45,840 nucleotides of DNA from Gammaproteobacteria bacterium UBA6724. Lineage in GTDB: Bacteria; Pseudomonadota; Gammaproteobacteria; Pseudomonadales; Azotimanducaceae. Position numbers and translations under genes: made by a program. Positions 8,217 through 16,898 of the stretch are shown piece after piece. The stretch covers positions 1-45,840 of the forward strand of contig DKIG01000027.1 of NCBI GenBank assembly GCA_002454165.1, written 5' to 3'. Position 1 is the stretch's first letter, and every line of letters begins with the position of its first letter. The notes under the pieces were generated by a model that made no database searches, was not told the DNA's origin, and saw nothing but the letters and a program-made list of their open reading frames with translations.

Positions 8217-8830
8217 GCTATTCCTCTTATCACTTCACCCGACATCAGATGTCTGATCTCACTTGCACCCCTGGCGTCGCCAATCTGTCCCGGCACGATG
8301 TAATCAACATCCTGCCCAACGGCTGCCAGATACTGGCGAATCTGCAATGCTGTCCGCGCCGCCGGCCTGCCACTTCTGTTTGCCGAGGTGGAAACAACCG
8401 GGCAACCTGTGTGGTCACAAATTGATTTGATGACCGGATGGGTGCTGACCCTGAGAGCAAGGGTATTATGTCTGCCGGTAATCCAGTATGGCGCGTGCCC
8501 GTTATCAGGCACCAGAAAAGTCGTGGCACTGGGCCAGTTTTCTACAAGCACCTTATAATGCGCGTCATCCACCCTGGTCAGATAGGGCTCTAGCTGTTCA
8601 ATTGTTGAGGCAACCAATATCAAGCCCTGGGTCCAGGATCTTTGCTTCATCTGTAATATTCTGACGACAGGGTCCGGCAGGGACGGCAGGCATCCGAGAC
8701 CCCAGATGCCTTCGGTTGGATAGGCGATGACGGCACCCCGTCTGAGTAGTCCAGCCACTAGGGAAGTTCGCCAGGCTGGTAGCGGTCGTACAATTTTTTG
8801 AGGAACAGCCACCAGTCTTATACAGCCCAT
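8213..8830 (-). CDS. tsaC: Threonylcarbamoyl-AMP synthase (YrdC/TsaC family)
   Basis: Makes L-threonylcarbamoyladenylate from threonine, bicarbonate and ATP, the first step of t6A37 modification of tRNAs reading ANN codons. The 205 residues begin the YrdC fold with GAVIAYPTEGIWGLGC (about 33-48), continue with KQRSWTQGLILVAS in the KRP-type binding loop, and contain LALRVSTHP and VVSTSANRSGRPA. Length matches short TsaC rather than long Sua5. Its start immediately follows the purE stop, and its stop overlaps the aroE start. tsaC next to aroE and dprA is a common gammaproteobacterial order; here purE and a two-gene island lie between tsaC and dprA. Confidence 0.94.
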   Translation of the reverse strand: MGCIRLVAVPQKIVRPLPAWRTSLVAGLLRRGAVIAYPTEGIWGLGCLPSLPDPVVRILQMKQRSWTQGLILVASTIEQLEPYLTRVDDAHYKVLVENWPSATTFLVPDNGHAPYWITGRHNTLALRVSTHPVIKSICDHTGCPVVSTSANRSGRPAARTALQIRQYLAAVGQDVDYIVPGQIGDARGASEIRHLMSGEVIRGIA

Positions 8831-9319
8831 TTACGAGAGCAGGTCTGCGTTTTTTTGCTGTATGATCTTGGCATTTTCCTGCCGTTCCCTAACCAGCGCA
8901 TCATGCAGTTTGGCATCACTGCTGGCGAGAATTTGCACCGCAAGGTAGCCAGCATTTTTTGCCCCTGCCTTGCCAATTGTCATGCCAGCCACGGGAATAC
9001 CTCCCGGCATCTGCACAGTCGATAACAGGGCATCAAACCCATGCAGGGACCCCGCATCAATCGGTACGCCTATCACGGGCTTGAGAGTATGCGCTGCCAC
9101 TGTACCCGCCAGATGAGCCGCCATACCTGCCGCCGCGATAAACACAGCGCAGCCTCGGCTTTCTGCATCCACAACATATTCCCTGGTGTATTCTGGCGTC
9201 CTGTGTGCTGAGGCAATTCTTAACTCATGGTCCACATTGAACTTCTTCAACACATCCACTGTCGCCTGCATCACAGGAAGGTCAGAATCAGAACCTATCA
9301 AAATGGTGACAAAGGACAT
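8831..9319 (-). CDS. purE: N5-carboxyaminoimidazole ribonucleotide mutase PurE
   Basis: Converts N5-CAIR to CAIR in de novo purine synthesis. The 162 residues show the class I PurE pattern: ILIGSDSDLPVM (about 6-17), the catalytic-histidine stretch RIASAHRTPE (about 35-44), FIAAAGMAAHLAG, and GVPIDAGSLHGFDALLSTVQMPGGIPVA split around the substrate loop. The start at 9319 has a strong GGAGG eight bases upstream. The usual partner purK (N5-CAIR synthase) is not adjacent and is not in this window. Transcription probably continues into tsaC and aroE, since all three are contiguous or overlapping. Confidence 0.97.
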   Translation of the reverse strand: MSFVTILIGSDSDLPVMQATVDVLKKFNVDHELRIASAHRTPEYTREYVVDAESRGCAVFIAAAGMAAHLAGTVAAHTLKPVIGVPIDAGSLHGFDALLSTVQMPGGIPVAGMTIGKAGAKNAGYLAVQILASSDAKLHDALVRERQENAKIIQQKNADLLS

Positions 9320-9370
9320 AATTTCCTCCAGTGGTTGGGCTACATATCATTAAAGGTAACATAGGTTCAT

Positions 9371-9865
9371 TCATCTATTACCCCACAATTCCTTTCTAAT
9401 ATCGTTAAGTTGTGATTGGCGTTGTTCAATATATTTAGTTAATGAAATACATGTAATATTCATACCTCTACAACAAGCAACCATCTTATTTTGTTTATGG
9501 GGATTTTCTTGTGTTACTACGATTGCGCTGGTTGCCTGAGCCAAAGCAATAACTACCGGATCTGCATTGACCCTGCTTCGTTGTTTCAATATGTTGGGAT
9601 ATTTATTAGAAATATTTGCAATACTATTTTGTAGTTCAGACATTGTAGGAATGAATAAATTGGATTTTGCTTTTACCCATGCTGTTAATGAGTCATCCGA
9701 TTTTTCTTCAAGTTCTTTTCTTACTTCTACTGGTGATTGAATAATTTTTATATCAATGTCGTTTTCGATGAGTTTGAAAACATCCTCAAAAATTTTAGTA
9801 GGATAAATTTCATGCCACCAAGCGATAAACACGCTGGTATCAAACAGGTAGGTCACGCAATCCAC
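9371..9865 (-). CDS. PIN-domain (DUF4411-like) putative toxin nuclease
   Basis: A 164-residue protein opening with the PIN-fold signature YLFDTSVFIAWW (Asp9). It has a second acidic cluster around VRKELEEKSDD and a third around NADPVVIALAQ, then VVTQENPHKQNKM, which matches my recollection of DUF4411 family proteins. PIN proteins are usually metal-dependent ribonucleases. It overlaps the end of the upstream HTH-ImmA/IrrE gene by 13 bases, so the two form an operon. Base composition is clearly more AT-rich than the flanking core genes, pointing to horizontal gain. A toxin role is inferred from fold and pairing; the substrate is unknown. Confidence 0.75.
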   Translation of the reverse strand: MDCVTYLFDTSVFIAWWHEIYPTKIFEDVFKLIENDIDIKIIQSPVEVRKELEEKSDDSLTAWVKAKSNLFIPTMSELQNSIANISNKYPNILKQRSRVNADPVVIALAQATSAIVVTQENPHKQNKMVACCRGMNITCISLTKYIEQRQSQLNDIRKELWGNR

Positions 9866-11037
9866 TTATGCATCGGAAATTGCAATCTGTTTGATAAATT
9901 ACCAAGATGCTTAAGTTTTATACCTAAAACATCATAAATTTCAGTGGCATTAATACTGCCTTGCTCGTAAGCCGTCAAAACACTTTGAGTGAGTAATTTG
10001 CCGCAACGGTCAAGTACATTTTTGTCAGGGACAGTTCTACCACCATCGGTTCTATTTTCCAGTGTTTCAAGATAGAGTCGCTGATATTCATCAAGTAGCG
10101 CGTCCAACCTTGTTTGATCAATAAAACCCAGTTCTTTTAATTTAACAGCAATCGCGCTATGGCTTATTTTCAGATTAGAAGCCAGAGCATGAATGGTCTC
10201 CTCAAGATTATCGTTATCATTCCACTGAGATTGAAGATAACCATCATTGATCAGCACCTTGGACGCAACGCGATTACACATCGTTTCTACGGGGTCATAC
10301 ATGGCATCTTGCTGTTTAAAATCTATTTGCGAAACGCCGCTACTATCATCCAGTAATAGATGCGCCAATTCATGCACCAGCGTAAAAATGCGCCGTGCAG
10401 GACTGTCCGTAGGATTGAGAAGAATTAAAGGAGCGTAGTCGTCGTAAAGCACCAAACCGCTGTATTCTGCATGAGCAATTTTGTGTGCCGAGTGAGTGCT
10501 GTTGGTGGAGACAATAATGCGTCTGTCTTCAAATTTTTCTATCCAATAAGACAGAGTTTGTTTGTCATCTGTAAAATCTGCAATTTTTTGTCTATCAATA
10601 TCTAGCCATTTCAAGATCCAATCAGCAATGCGCGTTATATTGTTCTGCCCTGAGAATGAACCTATCCAGTCCAAGGATTTTTCATTTTCCTCTTTCAAAT
10701 ATTCGCGCATCCAGGATTGCCGGATACGTGCATCGCGTATCGCCATACACAATTGGTAACTGTAATCTTCTCGGTTATCCGCACGGCGAAAATCTTTGGG
10801 TTTTTCCACTTGCCATTCATCGGGGATTGTTTTCAGATAAAGTAGTTGTAATGAAACCTTATATTTCTCCGCCAATTTCCGCGCATCGCTTAACTTAATT
10901 CCTTGTGCACCAGATTCCCATGCGCCAAGTTGCTCAACAGACCATTTCATTTTGTCGGCAGCCTGTTGCAAACTCAGTCCCATCTGCTCTCTCGCCCAGC
11001 GCAAAGTGGCGGGATCTATCGGTACTATCTTTGCCAT
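9853..11037 (-). CDS. XRE-family HTH plus ImmA/IrrE metallopeptidase, putative antitoxin
   Basis: A 394-residue protein with two recognisable parts. Residues about 10-68 form a Cro/CI-type helix-turn-helix (LRWAREQMGLSLQQAADKM; WESGAQGIKLSDARKL). The middle carries an ImmA/IrrE zinc peptidase core with HELAH at about 222-226 and a downstream acidic segment. The C-terminal 100 residues (about 295-394) are not recognised. Such fusions (COG2856 with HTH) are known partners of small toxins, and the overlapping downstream gene encodes a PIN-domain protein. It probably represses its own promoter, an inference from the HTH. AT-rich compared with neighbours. An alternative is a prophage-type repressor, but no phage genes are nearby. 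Confidence 0.82.
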   Translation of the reverse strand: MAKIVPIDPATLRWAREQMGLSLQQAADKMKWSVEQLGAWESGAQGIKLSDARKLAEKYKVSLQLLYLKTIPDEWQVEKPKDFRRADNREDYSYQLCMAIRDARIRQSWMREYLKEENEKSLDWIGSFSGQNNITRIADWILKWLDIDRQKIADFTDDKQTLSYWIEKFEDRRIIVSTNSTHSAHKIAHAEYSGLVLYDDYAPLILLNPTDSPARRIFTLVHELAHLLLDDSSGVSQIDFKQQDAMYDPVETMCNRVASKVLINDGYLQSQWNDNDNLEETIHALASNLKISHSAIAVKLKELGFIDQTRLDALLDEYQRLYLETLENRTDGGRTVPDKNVLDRCGKLLTQSVLTAYEQGSINATEIYDVLGIKLKHLGNLSNRLQFPMHKWIA

Positions 11038-11077
11038 GAGTTACTCACTGTAAAACTGTTTGCTGGCACAAAGTTTA

Positions 11078-11173
11078 TCACTTTTTGGTGGTACCCTCAT
11101 TTGGCGGTGCTGTGTCATCACCCACCAGCGCGTAAATACTTGCTACTGCTTGTTCTATGTGTGCCAGTGGCAT
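11078..11173 (-). CDS. Possible 31-residue small ORF downstream of dprA
   Basis: A short frame starts 10 bases after the dprA stop and reads MPLAHIEQAVASIYALVGDD, ending in TTKK and a TGA at 11078-11080. It would be a short amphipathic helix with a charged tail. The ribosome site (GAGAA) is weak and I recognise no family. It could be a translationally coupled small protein, a remnant of a longer gene broken by the island insertion, or chance. Confidence 0.25.
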   Translation of the reverse strand: MPLAHIEQAVASIYALVGDDTAPPNEGTTKK

Positions 11174-11183
11174 CGCTGATTCT

Positions 11184-12344
11184 CTAATCGGACTCGGTCA
11201 ACACACTCTGAGCAGCAGGCATGGCAAGCCCATACAGACCGCCATCGGAGTAAACCAAGCCCAGAATCTCAAGACCGATCAGAGAAACCAGCAGTTCCGA
11301 TATATCAATGTCGTTTTCCTTGGACAAGATGTCCGCCGGTTTTGCCTCCTGCGCCAACGATTCAATCAGCCTGCGTTGCAAATCATCCAACTTATGCCAC
11401 TGTCTAGTAGCAGGTAATCTGGCAATCCCCAGTTCGTTGAGGACATCTTCACCACTCTCAATCAGGCTTGCACCGTCCTTGATCAACTTGTGACAACCCC
11501 TGGCATATTTGCTGGTCACCATACCGGGTAATGCCATCACTTCACGACCCTCATTCATCGCCAACTGTGCAGAGATCAGGGAGCCACTTTTGAGTGCCGC
11601 CTCAATCACCAGAGTGGCTTTTGACATGCCGGTGATCACCCGATTCCGCCGCGGGAAGTTCCTCGGATAAACGCTGGTGCCGAGCGGGAATTCACTAACC
11701 AGCAAACCCCTATCCATAATCCTTTCCGCCAGTTTTTGATGCCGCCTTGGATAAATCTCATCGCAACCCGTTCCGAAGACGGCAACTGTGGTGCCATCTG
11801 CTTCAAGAGCACCCTCGTGTGCCGCACTATCAATGCCAAGCGCCATCCCACTGATGATTGTCACCCCGCAATCTGTCAGGTCTCCAGCGATTGATCTTGC
11901 CTGTCGTAAACCGTATTGGCTGGCGCTGCGGCTGCCCACTATGGCGACATTTGTTGGCGCTTGGGTCTGTGTTGACGAATCAGTTGACGCCCCTTCCTGA
12001 GCGGCAAAGGCTGCCATATTACCCGCGGCAAACAACAGATAAGGCGGGTCGTAAATCTGTGTCAGCAGTGTCGGATAGGGCGCGTTGCTTGCATAACGAA
12101 TCAGATGATGATCCGGGGCTTCCAGCCACTTCAAGTCCTGCTCAACTTCCTTACCAAGGGCGGAATCCAGCCGCGCAGATGGCTTAAAGGGTTGATTCAA
12201 CCCAGCCATTGCCAGGTCTGTTCTAGTGGCATTTTTGAAGACATTGTCCGCGGTGTGAAACTGCTCCAGCAGTGCCGCCATGGCGCGCGGATAATCTGCC
12301 AGGAGCCGGAAGAGTGCGAGCAAAAAAAAGTCATTGGTAGCCAA
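11184..12344 (-). CDS. dprA: DNA-processing protein DprA/Smf
   Basis: Loads RecA onto incoming single-stranded DNA during natural transformation. The 386 residues include an N-terminal SAM-like helical part, then the Rossmann core with VAIVGSRSASQYG, IISGMALGIDSAAHEGAL, VFGTGCDEIYPRRH, FPLGTSVYPRNFPRRNRVI and SGSLISAQLAMNEGREVMALPG, and a C-terminal winged helix (about 315-386). Before the core is a Ser/Thr/Gln-rich insert (about residues 111-122) that looks lineage-specific. Together with a type IV pilus machine this suggests competence, as inference. It is divergent from def, as in many Gammaproteobacteria. Confidence 0.95.
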   Translation of the reverse strand: MATNDFFLLALFRLLADYPRAMAALLEQFHTADNVFKNATRTDLAMAGLNQPFKPSARLDSALGKEVEQDLKWLEAPDHHLIRYASNAPYPTLLTQIYDPPYLLFAAGNMAAFAAQEGASTDSSTQTQAPTNVAIVGSRSASQYGLRQARSIAGDLTDCGVTIISGMALGIDSAAHEGALEADGTTVAVFGTGCDEIYPRRHQKLAERIMDRGLLVSEFPLGTSVYPRNFPRRNRVITGMSKATLVIEAALKSGSLISAQLAMNEGREVMALPGMVTSKYARGCHKLIKDGASLIESGEDVLNELGIARLPATRQWHKLDDLQRRLIESLAQEAKPADILSKENDIDISELLVSLIGLEILGLVYSDGGLYGLAMPAAQSVLTESD

Positions 12345-12534
12345 CCAGATTCCAACAGTATTAGAAGCAAGACTCCATTAGCCTAGTCTTTCGCCTGCAC
12401 GGCTTTTACCGGGAATGTCCAGCATCTGGCGCCGTGGTCGGCGACAAAATGTGTGAGCCGTGACGATATTTGACCGTCTGTTTATAGCGAATACCATCAA
12501 CAAAAGCGTACAATACCGACACAAACACTGACCT

Positions 12535-12553
12535 CTACCCGCTATCCGGGTAG
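12535..12553. promoter_or_regulatory. Perfect 7-bp inverted repeat upstream of def
   Basis: CTACCCG, a 5-base loop, then CGGGTAG, 36 bases before the def start. It has no T-run, so it is more likely an operator or leader hairpin than a terminator. The rest of the 245-base dprA-def interval (12345-12589) holds no gene I can support; a TACAAT at about 12509-12514 may be a -10 element. Confidence 0.35.
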
Positions 12554-12589
12554 CAGAACCGGTAAAGAGCAAGCAGGTAAATACCGTCA

Positions 12590-13099
12590 ATGGAGCCTTT
12601 GGAAATACTGGAATTCCCCGACCCGCGGCTACGAACCCTTGCCAAGCCCGTGCCAGAGGTTGATGGCAAGTTGCTCGCCCTGGTTGAGCGGATGTTTGAA
12701 ACAATGTACGAGGCACCCGGTATTGGTCTCGCTGGACCCCAGGTTAACTTTCACCAACGACTGATTGTACTGGATGTGTCTGATAAAAAAGACCAGCCCC
12801 TACTCCTGATCAATCCCAGCCTTAGGGAAGAGTCTGGAGAAATTGAAACTCTGGAGGGTTGCTTGTCTGTGCCTGGCTTTTATGAGCCGGTCACCCGTAG
12901 TGCACAGATTCAGATTGATGCCATTAACCGTGACGGAGAAACCTTCACCATGGAAGCCAGCGACTTGCTGGCGGTCTGCATTCAGCATGAAATGGACCAT
13001 CTGGAAGGCAATCTTTTCGTGGACTATCTCTCCAAGGCAAAACGACAACTCATCCGAAAAAAGCTGCTAAAACTTCAGAAGCAGCAGGCACAGGGTTAA
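12590..13099 (+). CDS. def: Peptide deformylase
   Basis: Fe/Zn metallohydrolase that removes the N-formyl group from nascent proteins. All three family motifs are present: GIGLAGPQ (44-51), EGCLSVPG (89-96, metal ligand Cys91) and QHEMDH (132-137, His133 and His137, catalytic Glu134). The 169 residues are the usual length. It precedes fmt by a single base after the stop, so the enzymes that add and remove the formyl group are co-transcribed. The start at 12590 gives MEPLEILEFPDPRLR, matching the family N-terminus. Confidence 0.97.
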   Translation: MEPLEILEFPDPRLRTLAKPVPEVDGKLLALVERMFETMYEAPGIGLAGPQVNFHQRLIVLDVSDKKDQPLLLINPSLREESGEIETLEGCLSVPGFYEPVTRSAQIQIDAINRDGETFTMEASDLLAVCIQHEMDHLEGNLFVDYLSKAKRQLIRKKLLKLQKQQAQG

Positions 13100-13100
13100 A

Positions 13101-14156
13101 TTGAAGATTGTTTTTGCCGGCACGCCACACTTCGCAGCCAGACATCTGGAAGCCCTGATAGAAAGCGAGCATCAGGTTGCCGCGGTCATCACTCAGCCCG
13201 ACAAACCGGGCAAACGCGGCAAGGAGCTCGTCCCCAGCCCGGTAAAAGTCATCGCCCAGGAATTCAAACTATCTCTCTTGCAACCAGAAAGACTAAGGAC
13301 TGCCGACCTCAGGGTCTATCAGGCTGACATCATAGCGGTGGTCGCCTATGGTCAGATTCTACAGCCGGCACTGCTGAACCTGCCCCAATTTGGCTGCATT
13401 AATGTCCATGCGTCGCTACTGCCGAAATGGCGCGGTGCCGCACCCATACAGCGTGCCCTGCTTGCTGGTGATACCAGGACCGGCATCACCATTATTCAGA
13501 TGGATCCTGGCATTGATACTGGCGATATTCTCGCCACGGAAGCGACACCGATTGCGCCTGACGACACCAGTTTGTCATTACAGAGCCGATTGGCGGACCT
13601 GGGCGCAGGGTTATTGCTCAGGGTGTTGAATCAAATAGAAGCGGGTGAGGCTAAGGCTCTGCCACAGCCTTCAGGAACAGGGGCCTATGCAGACAAGATC
13701 TTGCCCCAGGAAGCATGTATTGACTGGACGGCTTCACCGCAGATGATTGACCGACAGATTCGGGCATTCAACCCGGAACCCGTCGCTTATGGCTATCTTC
13801 ATCAAAATGACCTTCATCAAAGTGACCTTAACCAAAGTGACCTTCATCAAAATGACCTTAACCAAAGTGACCTTGGCCAGAAGGCTCCTGAGCCGATGCG
13901 AGTCCGGTTCCAGAGCGCGGTCCTCAAGGACTGGTCTCATACCAGACCACCGGGGGAAGTATTGTCGGTCACCAATGATGGCGTCGCCGTTGCACTGAGT
14001 TCCGGTGCGCTCGTCATCACCCGCATACAACTGCCCATCGGTAAGGGCACAGTATTGACTGGCCAAGATCTGTTGAACGCAAGAAAGAATCTCATCTATC
14101 CCGGGGTGCGCTTTTCTAACAGCGTTTCAAACACCAACAAAAGCCATGCAGAATAA
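13101..14156 (+). CDS. fmt: Methionyl-tRNA formyltransferase
   Basis: Formylates initiator Met-tRNA using 10-formyl-THF. The N-terminal catalytic domain has IVFAGTPHFAARHLEAL, the INVHASLLPKWRGAAPIQ block (catalytic Asn/His) and MDPGIDTGDIL. The C-terminal OB-fold domain follows, ending LTGQDLLNARKNLIYPG. The start is TTG at 13101, directly after the def stop. The 351 residues exceed the usual 315 or so because of a 25-residue pentapeptide repeat of the HQNDL type between FNPEPVAYGYL and MRVRFQ, at the beginning of the OB domain. It overlaps rsmB by 11 bases. Confidence 0.96.
   Translation: MKIVFAGTPHFAARHLEALIESEHQVAAVITQPDKPGKRGKELVPSPVKVIAQEFKLSLLQPERLRTADLRVYQADIIAVVAYGQILQPALLNLPQFGCINVHASLLPKWRGAAPIQRALLAGDTRTGITIIQMDPGIDTGDILATEATPIAPDDTSLSLQSRLADLGAGLLLRVLNQIEAGEAKALPQPSGTGAYADKILPQEACIDWTASPQMIDRQIRAFNPEPVAYGYLHQNDLHQSDLNQSDLHQNDLNQSDLGQKAPEPMRVRFQSAVLKDWSHTRPPGEVLSVTNDGVAVALSSGALVITRIQLPIGKGTVLTGQDLLNARKNLIYPGVRFSNSVSNTNKSHAE
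13800..13874 (+). repeat. 15-bp tandem repeat (5 units) inside fmt
   Basis: Five head-to-tail 15-base units in codon phase (codons 234-258). CATCAAAATGACCTT occurs identically at 13800 and 13845; AACCAAAGTGACCTT occurs identically at 13830 and 13860; the unit at 13815 is a hybrid. The alternating pattern suggests duplication of a 30-base pair of units. Confidence 0.95.
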
Positions 14157-15495
14157 ACCCCACGAATATCTTGAAGTGGTCTGGTGCCTGATGGGTGTCC
14201 TGAAAGACCACAAGCACCTGGGCGAGCTGTTTGCTGAGGCAGCTGTCAGCGCGCGCCAAGGCCGGACGGACAGAAATATTACCCCCCTGGTTCGGCAGAT
14301 CTGCTATGGCGTCATCCGGCAATACTATGCTTTGGACAAGACCCTGGAGCGACTGCTGGAAAAACCATTGCCGCCCAAGCATCTTGACTTGAAACTGCTA
14401 CTGCTCGCAGGGATATACAGCATCATTGAGCTCAACCGGCCTGCATACGCCAGCGTGAACGCGGCGGTTGACAGCGTCGTCCTGCTCCAGAAACCCTGGG
14501 CAAAGGCATTGGTGAACGGTGTGTTGCGCCAATATATCCGGGACAGGGAAGGGCAACTAGCAGAGGCAGTGGATGAAGACGCTGAGGCGCGGCTTAATCA
14601 CCCCGCCTGGTTGATAAAAGCGTTCACAAATGCCTGGCCTCAGCAGCCCGACATTTTCCAGTGCAACAATGTTCAGGGACCATTAACGCTCAGGGTCAAC
14701 ACCCGCAAAACAACCCGCCATACATACGGGGAACTGCTACAACAAAAGGCGATATGTTTCCAGCAGGGCAATCTGGCAAGCACAGCGATCACCTTAAAAA
14801 CCGCCATGCCGGTGGACGAATTGCCCGGCTTCAAGCAGGGGCTCGTCAGTGTCCAGGACGAAGCACCGCAACTAGCAGCCAGCCTGATGAACCTCGCGCC
14901 CGGCTTGAGGGTGCTGGATGCCTGTGCTGGGCCCGGGGGTAAGACCTGCCACATCCTGGAGCATGAACCAGACACGCATCTGGTCGCCATTGACAAGCAT
15001 CGTCACCGCACCGCAAAAATCCGGGATAATCTTGACCGGCTTGATCTCAGCTGCGAACTGCTGAACACTGCCTTGGAAAATTACAATCCGAGCCTGGATT
15101 TTGACCGTATTTTGTTGGACCTGCCCTGCTCAGGTACAGGTATCATTCGCCGTCATCCAGACATTAAACTACTGCGGAAGAAATCTGATATTGATAAACT
15201 ATGCAGTCTCCAGCGAAAGCTCTTGAACAAGGCTTTTGATTTGCTTAAAACAGACGGTGAATTGCTTTACGCTACCTGTTCCATTCTCCCGGATGAGAAT
15301 GACCAGGTCGTCCGCTGGCTATTGGCATCAAGGCGGGATGCCAGCCTGTTGCCGCTTGCCTTGACGGTTGACTCTGGAACAGATGCCTTCTGCATGACGG
15401 AAACTGGTTTGCAATTATTTCCAACCCTCAATCAACACGATGGGTTTTTCTATTCGCGTATCACAAAAACACGGGAATCCTCTCATAATCTATAG
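14146..15495 (+). CDS. rsmB: 16S rRNA (cytosine-967-C5)-methyltransferase RsmB
   Basis: Methylates C967 of 16S rRNA with S-adenosylmethionine. The 449 residues comprise an N-terminal NusB-like RNA-binding domain (about 1-135, with LLLLAGIYSII and NAVV-type helices), a linker domain, and a Rossmann methyltransferase. SAM motif I is LDACAGPGGKTCHIL. The two cysteines used in catalysis are in DLPCSGTG and YATCSILPDEN. The length fits E. coli RsmB (429). It is preceded by fmt with an 11-base overlap and followed by trkA after 11 bases, the canonical fmt-rsmB-trkA order. Confidence 0.96.
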   Translation: MQNKPHEYLEVVWCLMGVLKDHKHLGELFAEAAVSARQGRTDRNITPLVRQICYGVIRQYYALDKTLERLLEKPLPPKHLDLKLLLLAGIYSIIELNRPAYASVNAAVDSVVLLQKPWAKALVNGVLRQYIRDREGQLAEAVDEDAEARLNHPAWLIKAFTNAWPQQPDIFQCNNVQGPLTLRVNTRKTTRHTYGELLQQKAICFQQGNLASTAITLKTAMPVDELPGFKQGLVSVQDEAPQLAASLMNLAPGLRVLDACAGPGGKTCHILEHEPDTHLVAIDKHRHRTAKIRDNLDRLDLSCELLNTALENYNPSLDFDRILLDLPCSGTGIIRRHPDIKLLRKKSDIDKLCSLQRKLLNKAFDLLKTDGELLYATCSILPDENDQVVRWLLASRRDASLLPLALTVDSGTDAFCMTETGLQLFPTLNQHDGFFYSRITKTRESSHNL

Positions 15496-15506
15496 CGGAA
15501 GTTGCT

Positions 15507-16880
15507 ATGAAAATCGTCATTCTTGGTGCCGGTGAAGTCGGGAGTAGCCTGGCGCAAAATCTGACCAGGGAAGCCAGTGACATCACGGTAGTTGACACGA
15601 ACACGGACCGGCTTCGGGACTTGCAGGACCGATTCGACATTAGGACTGTCAGGGGGATGGGTGCCCAGCCTGATGTAATGCTTCAGGCAGGCATAGAAGA
15701 TGCTGACCTGCTTATCGCAGTTACGAACAGTGATGAGGTCAACATGGTGGCTTGCCAGGTTGCTTACACCCTCTTCAAAACACCGACCAAAATAGCCCGG
15801 ATACGGTCGCGTGCCTATTTGCATGGCGGTGGCATCTTCAGGGATGACGCCATGCCGGTTGATGTGATTGTGAGCCCGGAAGCAATTGTCATGCAGAATA
15901 TCAGACGCTTGATTGATCATCCCGGTGCCTTGCAAGTCACGGACTTCGCGGCTGGTAAGGTGCAACTTGTCTGCATTAAGGCGCATCCTGACGGTCCCCT
16001 GGTGAAACGGGAATTGCGTTACTTACGAGATCACATGCCCAGGGCAAAAACACGGGTGGCAGCGATTTTCAGAAAAAAACGACCCATCATTCCTCAGGGG
16101 GATACCGTCATTGAAGCCAATGATGAGGTCTTCTTTATCGCCGCCAGTGAGGACATTCACAGAGTAATGTCAGAAATGCACCAGGCAGAGAGACCTAACA
16201 AACGCATTGTGATCGCCGGCGGTGGTCATGTCGGGGAGCAGCTGGCGAAAAAGGTGGAAAACAAATACGGAGTTCGGATTATTGAGCGAAACCAGCAACG
16301 ATGTCATGAATTATCTGAAAGGCTCGATAGTACCATCGTGTTGCTGGGTGATGCGTCCGACCGCGAGTTGTTGCTGGAGGAAAACATTGAGGATGCCGAT
16401 GTTTTCTGCGCCATTACTAATGATGACGAAGCCAATATCATGTCTTCCCTCCTGGCAAAGAGTCTCGGTGCCAGGAAGGTCATCACCTTAATCAATAACC
16501 CTGCCTATGTTGATCTGATTGAAGGGGGTGAAATCGACATAGTCATCTCTCCTCAGCAGGCAACCCTGGGCGCGATATTGACCCATATTCGGCGGGGTGA
16601 TGTGGTGCAGGTGCAATCACTGCGTCGCGGTGCTGCCGAGGCTATTGAAGCCATCGCCCACGGCGATCAATCCGCTTCAAAGGTGGTAGGCAGGCGGGTG
16701 GATGAAATTAACCTGCCGCCCGGCACCAATATAGGGGCAATCATACGCGGTAATGAGGTACTGATTAACTATGATGACATAGTCGTACAGTCCGATGACC
16801 ATCTCATACTCTTCTTGGTTGATAAACAACAGATCAAGGATGTAGAGGCCTTGTTCCAAACTCCAATCTCTTTCTTTTAG
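15507..16880 (+). CDS. trkA: Trk potassium uptake regulatory protein TrkA
   Basis: Peripheral membrane NAD(H)/ATP-binding subunit that gates the TrkH K+ channel. The 457 residues show a duplicated RCK arrangement. The first Rossmann motif is ILGAGEVGSSLAQNL (about 4-18) with VVDTN at the next strand; the second is IVIAGGGHVGEQLAKK (about 234-249). Each is followed by a TrkA_C domain. Length equals the E. coli protein (458). It lies between rsmB and trkH with short gaps and is probably co-transcribed with both. Confidence 0.97.
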   Translation: MKIVILGAGEVGSSLAQNLTREASDITVVDTNTDRLRDLQDRFDIRTVRGMGAQPDVMLQAGIEDADLLIAVTNSDEVNMVACQVAYTLFKTPTKIARIRSRAYLHGGGIFRDDAMPVDVIVSPEAIVMQNIRRLIDHPGALQVTDFAAGKVQLVCIKAHPDGPLVKRELRYLRDHMPRAKTRVAAIFRKKRPIIPQGDTVIEANDEVFFIAASEDIHRVMSEMHQAERPNKRIVIAGGGHVGEQLAKKVENKYGVRIIERNQQRCHELSERLDSTIVLLGDASDRELLLEENIEDADVFCAITNDDEANIMSSLLAKSLGARKVITLINNPAYVDLIEGGEIDIVISPQQATLGAILTHIRRGDVVQVQSLRRGAAEAIEAIAHGDQSASKVVGRRVDEINLPPGTNIGAIIRGNEVLINYDDIVVQSDDHLILFLVDKQQIKDVEALFQTPISFF

Positions 16881-16898
16881 CGACGCAGGGTAACGCGA

